A stretch of DNA of 9,221 nucleotides, taken from contig JAOZOH010000112.1 of assembly GCA_029933365.1 (NCBI GenBank), forward strand, positions 1 to 9,221, written 5' to 3'. Below, one piece after another: positions 1 to 7,314 of the stretch (the stretch's first letter is position 1; each line of letters begins with the position of its first letter). Source of the DNA: Desulfuromusa sp. Lineage in GTDB: Bacteria; Desulfobacterota; Desulfuromonadia; Desulfuromonadales; Geopsychrobacteraceae. The position numbers were made by a program, and so were the translations under genes. Under the pieces are notes generated by a model. It ran no database searches and was not told where the DNA came from. It saw only the letters and a program-made list of their open reading frames with translations.

Positions 1-14
1 TGGGGGAAGGTTCT

Positions 15-464
15 ATGTTAGAAATATCGGATCATGGGGAACGTGGAACTTTGGCTGAAGAGGGAATTAAGGCGGCTGAAGATGGGAATACTCGTCTGGC
101 CTTAGGTCTTTTAAGTCAGCTTAAACCTGCAGAAATGTCTCCTTTGCTTACATCTTATATGGCTTATTGTCTTGCCTGCGAGAAGAGGGATTTTAAGAAG
201 GCTTTGGCTCTTTCACTTAACGCCTTGCAGGAGGATCGGTTGCATCCCCTGATCTATCTCAATCTGGGACGGGTCTATCTGGTAGCGGGGCTTCCAAAAA
301 AGGCAATGCAAACTTTTCGGCGGGGTATTCGTTGCCAACGCCATCCATTATTGTTGCGCAAATTTGAAAGCCTTTCCAATCGCCGCCGCATGCTGTTTCC
401 ATTCCTCGGACGTTCTAATCCTTTGAATGTTGTTTCTGGGAAAATATTATCAAAATTTTCCTGA
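15..464 (+). CDS. Small TPR-like (tetratricopeptide) protein
   Basis: A 149-residue, probably cytosolic protein with helical tetratricopeptide character. One repeat-like unit covers roughly residues 45-78 (AYCLACEKRDFKKALAL) and a second covers 79-112 (IYLNLGRVYLVAGLPKKAMQ). Both show the small and aromatic residue spacing usual for TPRs. The C-terminal 40 residues are basic and end in an RRRMLFPFLGRSNPLN segment. TPR proteins act as protein-binding scaffolds; the partner here cannot be told. The ATG at 15 is preceded by a GGAAGG ribosome-binding-like stretch at 5-10, which supports this start. The frame is also open to the left window edge, so a longer N-terminus cannot be excluded. A 184-nt gap and a promoter separate it from hemG. 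The TPR call is fairly safe at the fold level; no specific function is claimed. Confidence 0.8.
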   Translation: MLEISDHGERGTLAEEGIKAAEDGNTRLALGLLSQLKPAEMSPLLTSYMAYCLACEKRDFKKALALSLNALQEDRLHPLIYLNLGRVYLVAGLPKKAMQTFRRGIRCQRHPLLLRKFESLSNRRRMLFPFLGRSNPLNVVSGKILSKFS

Positions 465-575
465 TAGTTTCACTTGTTTCTCTGAGGTAGAAATCCACAA
501 GAATAAGTATCGTGTCGGCACTATTCTGCGTAGGCTCGCTTTTATCCAACCTAGTTCATAAAGGCTCTCCCTGGC

Positions 576-604
576 TTGACCCGTTCTATTTGCCGGGCTA
601 GGAT
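576..604 (+). promoter_or_regulatory. Predicted sigma70-type promoter of hemG
   Basis: A TTGACC -35 box at 576-581 and a TAGGAT -10 box at 599-604 are separated by exactly 17 nt. Transcription would start near 611, giving a leader of about 40 nt before the hemG ATG at 649. The -35 matches consensus at five of six positions and the -10 at four of six. This is seen in sequence only. It suggests hemG is transcribed independently of the TPR gene. Confidence 0.5.
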
Positions 605-648
605 GACGAATCGATCTTATTCCCCATAAATTGTTTTTAGGAGTCACC

Positions 649-2061
649 ATGACCCGCATTGCTATCATCGGCGCAGGAATCTCTGGGCTTGCCACGGTCT
701 ATGCCATTGAACAACAGGCAAAACAAGCTGAACTGGAAGTTGAAACTCTGCTATTGGAAAAAGAGCCGCGAACGGGAGGCAAAATTCTTTCAATTAAAGA
801 TGAGGGCTTTCTTTGTGAGTGGGGGCCCAATGGATTTCTTGATAATAAGCCGATGACTCTCGAACTGTGCCGGCAATTGAAGATTGACCAACAATTGCTC
901 CGTTCTGACGATAACGCACGCAAAAGATTCATCTATTCTGAGAAGATTCTCCATCAGATGCCAGAAAATGGAGCAGCTTTTCTTAAGTCGAAATTGATTT
1001 CCTGGCCGGGTAAATTTCGTCTTGCCGGTGAAATGGTGATCCCGAAACGTCAGAGTGGAGGGGACGAAACCCTGGCTGAATTTGGTCGTCGTCGGTTGGG
1101 AAGTGAAGCCCTTGAGAAACTGATTTCTCCGATGGTTTCAGGAATCTTTGCTGGGGATCCCGAAACCATGAGCTTGAAGAGCTGCTTCCCACGTATCTAT
1201 GAATTGGAGCAGGAATACGGTGGTCTGATCAAGGCGATGCTCAAATTAGCGAAAAAAAAACGGGCTGAGGTTAAGGCCGGTAAGGCTGTCGCTAGTGCCG
1301 CTGGCCCGGGTGGTGTGTTGACTTCATTTAGCGGGGGGATTCAGGAGTTAACTGATGGGGTTGCCGCGGCTCTTTCGGGCAAAATTTTGACCGGTAATGG
1401 GGTACAGGAAATAGAGCAGAAGGGGGATGGTTTTCTCCTCACTCTGGAGGATGGGCAACAGCTTGAGGTGGAAATGGTTGTCACTGCTGCCCCTGCTTAT
1501 GCGGTTGCCAATATGCTGGATGAGTTGAATGATAAAAGCTCTGCAATTCTCCGGCAGATTCCTTACGCAACCATGAATGTGATCTGTTTTGGCTATCAGC
1601 GGGAGCGGATTAATTTTGATCTGAATGGTTTTGGCTACCTGATCCCCAAAGCTGAAGGGTGTGATACCTTGGGGACTTTGTGGGATTCCAGTATCTTCTC
1701 CAACCGTGCTCCGGAAGGGATGGTGTTGTTGCGTTCGATGATGGGGGGGGCTGCTAATTCAGCAGCGATTGATTTTTCTGAAGATGAAGTGAAAGCCCGA
1801 ACGATGAATGATTTACGGCAGATTATGAAGATTGAGTGTGAACCAGATTTTGTGAAGATTTTTCGCCATCGCCACGCCATTCCACAATATACCCGTGGCC
1901 ATGCACAACGGTTGCAGGAGTTGAATGAGTCTCTGCAGGGTTCTCCTGATATGATTCTGACCGGAAATGCTTTTTATGGGGTGGGTTTGAATGATTGTGT
2001 GCATGCCGCAAACCAGGCAGCGAGCAAGGTTGTTGCTCGCCTGGAGAAGAAGAGAAAGTAA
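649..2061 (+). CDS. hemG: Protoporphyrinogen oxidase (HemY-type, FAD-dependent)
   Basis: This 470-residue enzyme oxidises protoporphyrinogen IX to protoporphyrin IX, the penultimate step of classical heme synthesis; family members are FAD proteins at or near the inner membrane. The N-terminal Rossmann motif IIGAGISG (residues 6-13) and the ribose-binding glutamate after a hydrophobic strand (LLLEK, E37) are clear. They are followed by the RTGGK turn (41-45) and the GPNGFL segment near residue 60. The C-terminal FAD signature is GNAFYGVGLNDCVHAANQAA. Length fits the family (about 450-480). The start at 649 was chosen over an in-frame TTG at 631 because AGGAG at 639-643 sits 5 nt upstream and the Rossmann strand begins at once. 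An A9 run (1252-1260) and a G8 run (1743-1750) lie inside the frame. The name hemY is used for the same enzyme in Gram-positives. Amine oxidase-fold relatives such as phytoene desaturases are a less likely alternative. Confidence 0.93.
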   Translation: MTRIAIIGAGISGLATVYAIEQQAKQAELEVETLLLEKEPRTGGKILSIKDEGFLCEWGPNGFLDNKPMTLELCRQLKIDQQLLRSDDNARKRFIYSEKILHQMPENGAAFLKSKLISWPGKFRLAGEMVIPKRQSGGDETLAEFGRRRLGSEALEKLISPMVSGIFAGDPETMSLKSCFPRIYELEQEYGGLIKAMLKLAKKKRAEVKAGKAVASAAGPGGVLTSFSGGIQELTDGVAAALSGKILTGNGVQEIEQKGDGFLLTLEDGQQLEVEMVVTAAPAYAVANMLDELNDKSSAILRQIPYATMNVICFGYQRERINFDLNGFGYLIPKAEGCDTLGTLWDSSIFSNRAPEGMVLLRSMMGGAANSAAIDFSEDEVKARTMNDLRQIMKIECEPDFVKIFRHRHAIPQYTRGHAQRLQELNESLQGSPDMILTGNAFYGVGLNDCVHAANQAASKVVARLEKKRK

Positions 2062-2096
2062 AATCTGGAATAGGATTAATCTGCGTAACTCAAAGT

Positions 2097-3626
2097 TCAG
2101 GATTTGCCCCCTTTTTCTTCGAGTTGCGTTTTCTCTTCCATATTTTCTGCGCTGACTTTGAGTGGAGAATAGGTCAGGTAACGAAACCCTCCATGTTCAG
2201 TATTTTCGATGATTGAAACTGGTCCAGAAATCTCAGTTTTAATCTCATCACTGCTTTCACCCAATTCAATAGAAACCCCCTCTTTGAGTGAGTTGAGAAT
2301 ATTGATTTTTGGATTAGCTGTTGGGTGCTCATCGGCTGCAAAGCTGAGTAACTCTTCTGCTAGCTCTTCCCGCTCTTCCTCAAGATTGACCTGTCGCTGG
2401 GTGAGAATTCCGATGCGCAATTCAGTCGCCTCACGTAACGCTTTGCGTTGTGTTGAGGGTGGTTTTTTGTTCAGAATGGTTAACGTCTCTCCTATTTTTC
2501 TGATTTGCTCTACAAGGCTTTTCACTTGATTGCGCAAATATTTTAGCCGGTCGGTTTCGGGAAAATAGACCCCGGAGGTGACATTGGTTTTTGCTCCAGC
2601 TCTAGCGCCAAGGATTTTGACTTCGACTCCCTCGAGGGCAACAATTTCCCCTCCAGTCACCAACCCTGTTGGTATATTGATGCTGCCTGTTGATTTAACT
2701 ACTGCATTGCGTAACTCGTGGGAGATATTGACATCGCCCCAGCATTCAACTTTGACTTGATTGAGATAGCGAGCCTGTAGGGTGCCATGACAGATGATTT
2801 TTCCAATGCCTCGGCCAGCCATTGTCCCGATTGTCACCGGTCCGTCAGAGCTGATCTGGCAGGCGCCCACCGCACCGGTAATATTAATTCCTTTTGTTGC
2901 CGAGATGTTGAAATCATCCAGAACATCCCCTTTGATATCGACAAATCCATTGAAGCTGATGTGGCCGGTACTTAAATCAACATCACCGTTGACAATAAAT
3001 TCTTCAGCAATACTAAGGACATTACTGTCGAAAACGGCTCGCCCTTCCTGCTCTGCTATAGCCTGCGTTCCATCTTCACTGATTCGGACACCGCTTCCAG
3101 CAATAAGAGGATTTGGTTTGCCTTCCAGCGGTGGAATGACTTCGCCTGTAATGGTATGACCCGCTTCTCCCGCACACGGCAGATGGATGTTACCAATATG
3201 TTGTTCCGGGACAACATTGGAAAAGTTCTGCAGTGATTTAAAATCAACACGCCCTGATTTGTCTTCAACCAGGTCAGTTTTCTCTTTTCCTGTTGCGACA
3301 ATGAGCTCAAACCAGCCATCTTCGCCGTGAATCGGTTCCGATCCTCTGGCCAGGATAAATTGTTGTGGATCTTCCCCCAGGGCAGCTTCGCTACAGAAGA
3401 TTGCAACTTGTTCAAGATCAACTGTTTTAGTGATATCATGGTTGCGTAAGATAGAAATCAGTTCTGCTGGTGGGATACTGTTGGCAGTGTCATGAACAGT
3501 GATATTAGCCCGGCATTCAAGTTGATTGTTGTGTGCTTCAATGCGCAAGGTATAAGCATCATTGACGAATTCGCCAAGAAGCTTGGCACCGATATCAACC
3601 CCTTGCTGTGCTTTGGATGCAGTCAT
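2097..3626 (-). CDS. FapA family protein (DUF342, flagellar assembly protein A-like)
   Basis: A 509-residue protein of the FapA/DUF342 family. The central part (about residues 150-350) is a series of short glycine-rich beta strands (VDLSTGHISFNGFVDIKGDV, INITGAVGACQISSDGPVTI, GDVNISHELRNAVVKSTGSI), the polymer-like beta-helix typical of DUF342. A charged coiled coil follows at about 357-428, then a short beta-rich tail. In Vibrio vulnificus, FapA links the phosphotransferase protein EIIA-Glc to polar flagellum placement; whether this homologue does that is unknown. The ATG at 3626 is preferred over an in-frame ATG at 3677 because AGGA lies about 6 nt upstream and the extra N-terminus would cover the predicted promoter. 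No flagellar gene is nearby. It converges on hemG with 35 nt between stop codons and no clear terminator there. Confidence 0.88.
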   Translation of the reverse strand: MTASKAQQGVDIGAKLLGEFVNDAYTLRIEAHNNQLECRANITVHDTANSIPPAELISILRNHDITKTVDLEQVAIFCSEAALGEDPQQFILARGSEPIHGEDGWFELIVATGKEKTDLVEDKSGRVDFKSLQNFSNVVPEQHIGNIHLPCAGEAGHTITGEVIPPLEGKPNPLIAGSGVRISEDGTQAIAEQEGRAVFDSNVLSIAEEFIVNGDVDLSTGHISFNGFVDIKGDVLDDFNISATKGINITGAVGACQISSDGPVTIGTMAGRGIGKIICHGTLQARYLNQVKVECWGDVNISHELRNAVVKSTGSINIPTGLVTGGEIVALEGVEVKILGARAGAKTNVTSGVYFPETDRLKYLRNQVKSLVEQIRKIGETLTILNKKPPSTQRKALREATELRIGILTQRQVNLEEEREELAEELLSFAADEHPTANPKINILNSLKEGVSIELGESSDEIKTEISGPVSIIENTEHGGFRYLTYSPLKVSAENMEEKTQLEEKGGKS

Positions 3627-3667
3627 GAAAATCCTGTGCGGAGATAAAATCGTGGAAATAAGGATTA

Positions 3668-3676
3668 ATTGTAGCA
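3668..3676 (-). promoter_or_regulatory. Predicted extended -10 promoter of fapA
   Basis: Read on the minus strand, TGCTACAAT combines a TGn extension with a TACAAT -10 box (one mismatch to TATAAT). Transcription would begin near 3661, leaving a leader of about 35 nt before the ATG at 3626. No good -35 is visible at 17 nt; a weak TTAGCA lies at 19 nt. An extended -10 can work with a poor -35. The box overlaps one arm of an inverted repeat. Confidence 0.45.
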
Positions 3677-3697
3677 TGTGTATCGGCTAACATGCTA
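3672..3697. promoter_or_regulatory. Perfect 8-bp inverted repeat over the fapA promoter (operator candidate)
   Basis: TAGCATGT at 3672-3679 and ACATGCTA at 3690-3697 are perfect reverse complements with a 10-nt spacer. One arm overlaps the predicted -10 of fapA and the other lies in its -35 region. It is not followed by a T-run on either strand that would suggest a terminator. The position is that of a binding site for a dimeric repressor, lying in the 162-nt divergent region between fapA and the DUF2288 gene. The binding protein is unknown. Confidence 0.5.
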
Positions 3698-3788
3698 ATT
3701 TTCTTGAGTTAAAAATAAAACTATAGAGAGACCATCCAGCTAACCATCTGTTGCTGGGGTTTTCGACAATCTGGTGAAAAGGGATTTT

Positions 3789-4085
3789 ATGTCAGAAATG
3801 GTTGAAAGTTTTAAACGTGATCTTGCTGGGGTAAGCTGGCGGGAATTGAAAATTCATCTGCAGCGGGATGCAATTATTATTATTTCTGCTGAGATTGATT
3901 TGATTGAGGCGGCAATTGCGGTGGCCGAGGATGACAAAATACAGGTTGAAGTTTGGATTGATGCTGGTCACCTGGCTAAGCCGACGGAGAAACAGTTGGG
4001 AATTTGGGAGCAGGAAGAGGACAAGCCCTTTCAGATGTTGATCGTCCAACCTTTTATCTTAATTCAGGAAATTGTCCATGCCTGA
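3789..4085 (+). CDS. DUF2288 family protein
   Basis: A small acidic 98-residue protein matching the DUF2288 pattern: an N-terminal DLAGVSWRELKIHLQRD segment, a hydrophobic strand (AIIIIS), a helix with LIEAAIAVAEDD, then VEVWIDAGHLAKPT and a C-terminal FQMLIVQPFILIQE segment. The family is widespread in proteobacteria and has no established function. The ATG at 3789 is chosen because AGGG sits 5 nt upstream; a GTG at 3774 in the same frame would leave that site inside the gene. Its last 8 nt overlap the start of the next gene, so the two are probably translationally coupled and co-expressed. No signal peptide or membrane segment is visible. Confidence 0.82.
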   Translation: MSEMVESFKRDLAGVSWRELKIHLQRDAIIIISAEIDLIEAAIAVAEDDKIQVEVWIDAGHLAKPTEKQLGIWEQEEDKPFQMLIVQPFILIQEIVHA

Positions 4086-4755
4086 AAAGTTTGTCGCTTC
4101 ACTCAGCAGCTATCATGTCTCTGGTGTCTTCAACCCCTGGGGGGACGTTGACCTTCAACATGATCTGGATGATCGGGGGCCGGAGGTGCGTCAGCGGCAG
4201 CTACTCAGCTATCTGCAGGAGCGGATCGGGGTTGCCGACACTCTCCTCTGTGCCGAAGCAATCGGTTATCAAGGGGGCCATTTCAGTGGGATTCCGATGA
4301 CCTCAGAACGGCTTTTGTTGGGTGGTTTACGGCATAAAAATTTGTATCCGGAGATGGTTTTTAAGAGTATTTCCCCACAACGAACCAGTTGTGAAGGTTT
4401 AAAACCCCTGGGGTTTACCGAACCAACAGCAACAATTGTCTGGGGGTTTCTAGCTGAGCAGGAAATCGACCCTCGCCGAGTGGTGTTATGGAATGCTTTT
4501 CCCTGGCATCCATATCATCCTGATAAAGGGTTTTTGAGCAACCGTACTCCCAAAGATACAGAACTGACGGCGGGTCATCAGGTTCTGAAACAGCTATTGG
4601 AACTGGGGCAGTTTGAGCAGGTTGTTGCTATTGGAGAAAAGTCAGCTTTACAGCTGCAACAATTAGGAATTGCTGCTACCAAGGTACGCCATCCAGCCAA
4701 CGGTGGAGCCGGAAAGTTTCGCACCCAGATGCTGCAGTTGTTTAAGGAGTTGTGA
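4078..4755 (+). CDS. Uracil-DNA glycosylase superfamily protein
   Basis: A 225-residue protein with the fold signatures of uracil-DNA glycosylases, which excise uracil from DNA in base excision repair. Motif 1 is AEAIGYQGGHFSG (from about residue 59, E60), followed by IPMTSERLLLGG. A central WNAFPWHPY (138-146) and the C-terminal motif RHPANGG (204-210) complete the pocket set. Motif 1 resembles the GEAPG of family 4 enzymes but with isoleucine replacing proline. None of the cysteines is placed like the family 4 iron-sulfur ligands, so assignment to a numbered family is not made. The ATG at 4078 is preceded by AGGAA at 4066-4070 with 7 nt spacing; an in-frame TTG at 4072 is less likely. It overlaps DUF2288 by 8 nt upstream and the exporter gene by 1 nt downstream. 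Activity on uracil is inferred from fold, not shown. Confidence 0.8.
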   Translation: MPEKFVASLSSYHVSGVFNPWGDVDLQHDLDDRGPEVRQRQLLSYLQERIGVADTLLCAEAIGYQGGHFSGIPMTSERLLLGGLRHKNLYPEMVFKSISPQRTSCEGLKPLGFTEPTATIVWGFLAEQEIDPRRVVLWNAFPWHPYHPDKGFLSNRTPKDTELTAGHQVLKQLLELGQFEQVVAIGEKSALQLQQLGIAATKVRHPANGGAGKFRTQMLQLFKEL

Positions 4756-5390
4756 TGGAATATATCAATGATTTTTTAACCGTTGCCATGATTCATCTGC
4801 TGGCAGTTGCCAGTCCCGGGCCTGATTTTGTGGTGGTTCTCAGGCAGAGTTTATCCACTGGTCGCACCGCAGCAATATGGACCAGTATTGGCATTGGGCT
4901 GGGAATCTTGGTTCACGTTGCCTATGCTTTGTTGGGCTTGGGGTTGATTATTTCTCAATCAGTACAGATTTTTAGTCTGATAAAATTGGTTGGCGCGGGG
5001 TATCTTTTATATATCGGTTGGAAATCTCTACATGCTCAACCTGATCATTCCGTCGTGGCGGATTCTGATGTGTTAACGTCGCAGAAAAAATGTAGTGCTG
5101 CCCAGGCACTCCGAATTGGGTTTTTGACCAATGTTCTTAATCCCAAGGCAACTTTATTCTTCCTTTCACTTTTTTCAGTAATTATAAAGCCTGACACTCC
5201 ACAAAGTGTTCAACTTATTTATGGAGTATATATGTCGATAGCAACCGGGATCTGGTTTTGTGGACTGAGTTTCGTGCTGGCTCAACCTGCTGTCCGTCGT
5301 AGCTTCTCTCGATTTGGACATTGGGCTGAGCGGTGTATGGGGGTGGTTTTGATTGCTCTTGGAATTCGTTTGGCACTTACCAACCGCTAG
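4755..5390 (+). CDS. LysE/RhtB family amino acid exporter
   Basis: A 211-residue inner-membrane protein of the LysE/RhtB efflux family, which exports amino acids or related metabolites by proton antiport. The N-terminal membrane helix leads into the family motif SPGPDF (residues 20-25), and the second diagnostic motif NPKATLFF starts at residue 129. About six hydrophobic segments are visible, including GIGLGILVHVAYALLGLGLI and the C-terminal CMGVVLIALGIRLAL. Length is normal for the family (about 205-215). The ATG at 4755 shares one base with the TGA of the glycosylase gene and has AAGGAG at 4744-4749, a strong site with 5 nt spacing. This is a clear coupled operon. The substrate cannot be read from sequence; threonine or homoserine lactone naming would be guesswork. 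Confidence 0.92.
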   Translation: MEYINDFLTVAMIHLLAVASPGPDFVVVLRQSLSTGRTAAIWTSIGIGLGILVHVAYALLGLGLIISQSVQIFSLIKLVGAGYLLYIGWKSLHAQPDHSVVADSDVLTSQKKCSAAQALRIGFLTNVLNPKATLFFLSLFSVIIKPDTPQSVQLIYGVYMSIATGIWFCGLSFVLAQPAVRRSFSRFGHWAERCMGVVLIALGIRLALTNR

Positions 5391-5407
5391 TGAAAAAATG
5401 AGGTGTT

Positions 5408-7087
5408 ATGTCGATTGATATTATAGAAAATCAGATTGCTCGATTTTTGGCCAGCGAAGCTCCTGAAGTGATGTCAATCAAAGGGGCTTGGGGAGTTGGG
5501 AAAACCTATGCGTGGAACAAATACCTGGGTAATGCAAAAAATCAAAATAAAATTGCGCTCAAAAAATACTCCTATGTTTCTCTCTTTGGGATCAACTCAC
5601 TGGATGATTTGAAGTTTTCAATTTTTGAAAATATGGTGGATAAAAGATCAATCGGCCGAAGGCCAACGGTTGAGACTTTTAAAAACAATACCGCTGACTT
5701 ACTCAAATCCCTGGGTAAAAAAACCTTACCGATCATTTCATCGAGCGCATCGATTGACCATTATCATTCCATTATCAATTCCTTATCATTTCTCTCTTTA
5801 GAAAAAACGGTTATCTGTATTGATGATTTTGAAAGGAAGGGTAAAAGCATCGAGGCTCAGGATATTTTGGGATTGATGACCCAGTTGAAAGAACAGAAGA
5901 AATGCAAGGTTATGTTAATTCTAAATGATGAGACTCTGAGCGAAGATTCCTCAATTGATTATATTAAACTGCGTGAAAAAGTTATCGATACCGAACTGAG
6001 ATTTGCTCCAACGGCAGAAGATTGCGTCGAGATAGCCTTAAATAGCGATAAAATTGCACGTCAGTTGGGTGAAAATATTGTCAAGCTTGGCATCAATAAT
6101 ATCCGGATCATCAAGAAAATTGAAAAATTAACCGCACTATTAGTACCACTGTTAAAAGTCTATGAAGACCAGGTTTTATCTCAAGCACTCCATACCTTGA
6201 CTTTGTTGAGCTGGTGTTATTATGGCCAATCAACTGATACTCCTGATTATAATTTTGTTGTGAGTCGCAACAGTCCTTTCAGCGATTTGGATGATGAAGT
6301 TGCGCTGACGACGCAGCAGCAGAACTGGTGCGCTTTCTTGCGCAATTATGACAACTATTCCATTGATGACTTTGACCAACAGATTGCCAGATTAGTTGAA
6401 AATGGCTATGTCGATGAAAGGAGTTTCTTGAAAGAGGCTGCGGTCTTGAACGAGGCAATTTTGGCGGCACGCTCAGAAAATTCCTTTCAAGAAGCCTGGC
6501 GGAAGTTTAACGAATCATTTGATAATAATGATCAGGACGTTATCGATTGTCTGTCTGACAGTTTCAAAAATAATGCTAAATATATCAGCCCGGTCAACCT
6601 TGACGGTACGGTACGGTTGCTGCGCAACCTAGGTAAAAGTAAGCTGGCAACAAAAATTATTAGTCTTTATATCGAAAAAAGGGATGCAGAAACAGATCTG
6701 TTTAATCTGGATACATCCTCTTTCTCTGGTGAAATCAAGGATCAGGAAGTTATTCTGAGATTCAGAGAGAAACATGAATCGCTACGGACAAAACTATCAC
6801 TGTTGGAACTCTGTGATTTTCTGCTCGCCAATGACAGCCATGGTGAAGAAGAGGAAATCCAACTGTCTCAAGCACCAACTACTGAATATGTCCAACTTTT
6901 CAAATCTCAACAAGGGGGGAAACTGACACAGTACATCGATCTTTGCTTGAAATTTAGTCGCCTGGGGGGGATGGCTGAGCATCAGCGGATTATTGCTGAT
7001 AAAGCTGCTGCCGCACTTAAAATTATTGGTAAAGAGAGTAAATTAAATGCCAGCAGAGTGCGGCGATTCGGGATAAAGGTTGATTGA
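5408..7087 (+). CDS. KAP-like P-loop NTPase
   Basis: A 559-residue predicted ATPase. The Walker A motif GAWGVGKT lies at residues 26-33, very close to the N-terminus. Walker B is VICIDDFER (residues 135-143, D139-D140), followed by a strand ending in LND (N173), possibly a sensor-1 position. The GxWGxGKT plus IDD-[LF]-[DE]-R combination is characteristic of KAP-type STAND NTPases, the group that includes Kidins220 and the F-plasmid phage-exclusion protein PifA. Residues 200-559 look mostly helical with no recognised domain. Unlike many KAP proteins, no obvious membrane helix pair lies between the Walker motifs. GAGG at 5400-5403 gives the ribosome site. It starts 17 nt after the exporter stop with no promoter evident between, so it may be read through from that operon. 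Sampled GC is about 42%. Its 3' end overlaps the convergent membrane frame by 106 nt. The P-loop is certain, the KAP assignment likely, and a defence role only a possibility. Confidence 0.82.
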   Translation: MSIDIIENQIARFLASEAPEVMSIKGAWGVGKTYAWNKYLGNAKNQNKIALKKYSYVSLFGINSLDDLKFSIFENMVDKRSIGRRPTVETFKNNTADLLKSLGKKTLPIISSSASIDHYHSIINSLSFLSLEKTVICIDDFERKGKSIEAQDILGLMTQLKEQKKCKVMLILNDETLSEDSSIDYIKLREKVIDTELRFAPTAEDCVEIALNSDKIARQLGENIVKLGINNIRIIKKIEKLTALLVPLLKVYEDQVLSQALHTLTLLSWCYYGQSTDTPDYNFVVSRNSPFSDLDDEVALTTQQQNWCAFLRNYDNYSIDDFDQQIARLVENGYVDERSFLKEAAVLNEAILAARSENSFQEAWRKFNESFDNNDQDVIDCLSDSFKNNAKYISPVNLDGTVRLLRNLGKSKLATKIISLYIEKRDAETDLFNLDTSSFSGEIKDQEVILRFREKHESLRTKLSLLELCDFLLANDSHGEEEEIQLSQAPTTEYVQLFKSQQGGKLTQYIDLCLKFSRLGGMAEHQRIIADKAAAALKIIGKESKLNASRVRRFGIKVD

Positions 7088-7302
7088 TATCTCACCGGAG
7101 CAACAGGGACAGTGAAAGAGAGCAGGCTGCTTCTCTGCCGCAGATACTGAGCTGCCAGCGTCGATAGCGCAAAGCACGCCAGTACAAAAGGGACGTTACG
7201 CACGATCACTCGGTATGGTGAACTTTCAAGATACTGACCTGCGATGAAAATCAGCAGGGGGAGCAGGAACCAGCGGATAATCAGTAATGCAGAAGCTTTC
7301 AC
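6982..7302 (-). CDS. Possible small membrane protein or truncated membrane-gene remnant
   Basis: A 106-residue frame with three strongly hydrophobic stretches: about residues 5-25 (LLIIRWFLLPLLIFIAG), 32-54 (VIVRNVPFVLACFALSTLAA) and 83-105 (FNLLSLPIILSAAAALSAII). The first 71 residues lie outside any other gene, have about 50% GC and look like true membrane-protein coding sequence. The last 35, including the third helix, are antisense to the NTPase 3' end. The start is a GTG at 7302 with no good ribosome site, 12 nt after the TGA of the upstream secreted-protein gene and in the same frame. Options are a coupled small gene, a fragment of a larger membrane gene cut at a recombination junction, or the tail of an originally longer protein interrupted by TGA. 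I do not recognise a family, and existence as an expressed gene is uncertain. Confidence 0.45.
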   Translation of the reverse strand: MKASALLIIRWFLLPLLIFIAGQYLESSPYRVIVRNVPFVLACFALSTLAAQYLRQRSSLLSFTVPVAPVRYQSTFIPNRRTLLAFNLLSLPIILSAAAALSAIIR

Positions 7303-7314
7303 AGATAAAATAAT

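Noticed and set aside
439..461. 7-bp stem (GGAAAAT / ATTTTCC) at the end of the TPR gene
   Set aside because: It is AT-rich, overlaps the last codons and has no T-run after it, so it is not a convincing terminator.
450..695. Minus-strand frame of 81 codons over the hemG leader
   Set aside because: It spans the hemG promoter and start, has no recognisable protein character, and no ribosome site was found to support it.
3056..3439. Minus-strand frame of 127 codons inside fapA
   Set aside because: It is an alternative frame of the same DNA as the well-supported FapA protein and shows no domain.
3704..3727. Plus-strand promoter for DUF2288 from TTGAGT and TATAGA boxes
   Set aside because: The spacing is only 12 nt, too short for a normal sigma70 promoter. 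A promoter must exist in this region but I cannot place it.
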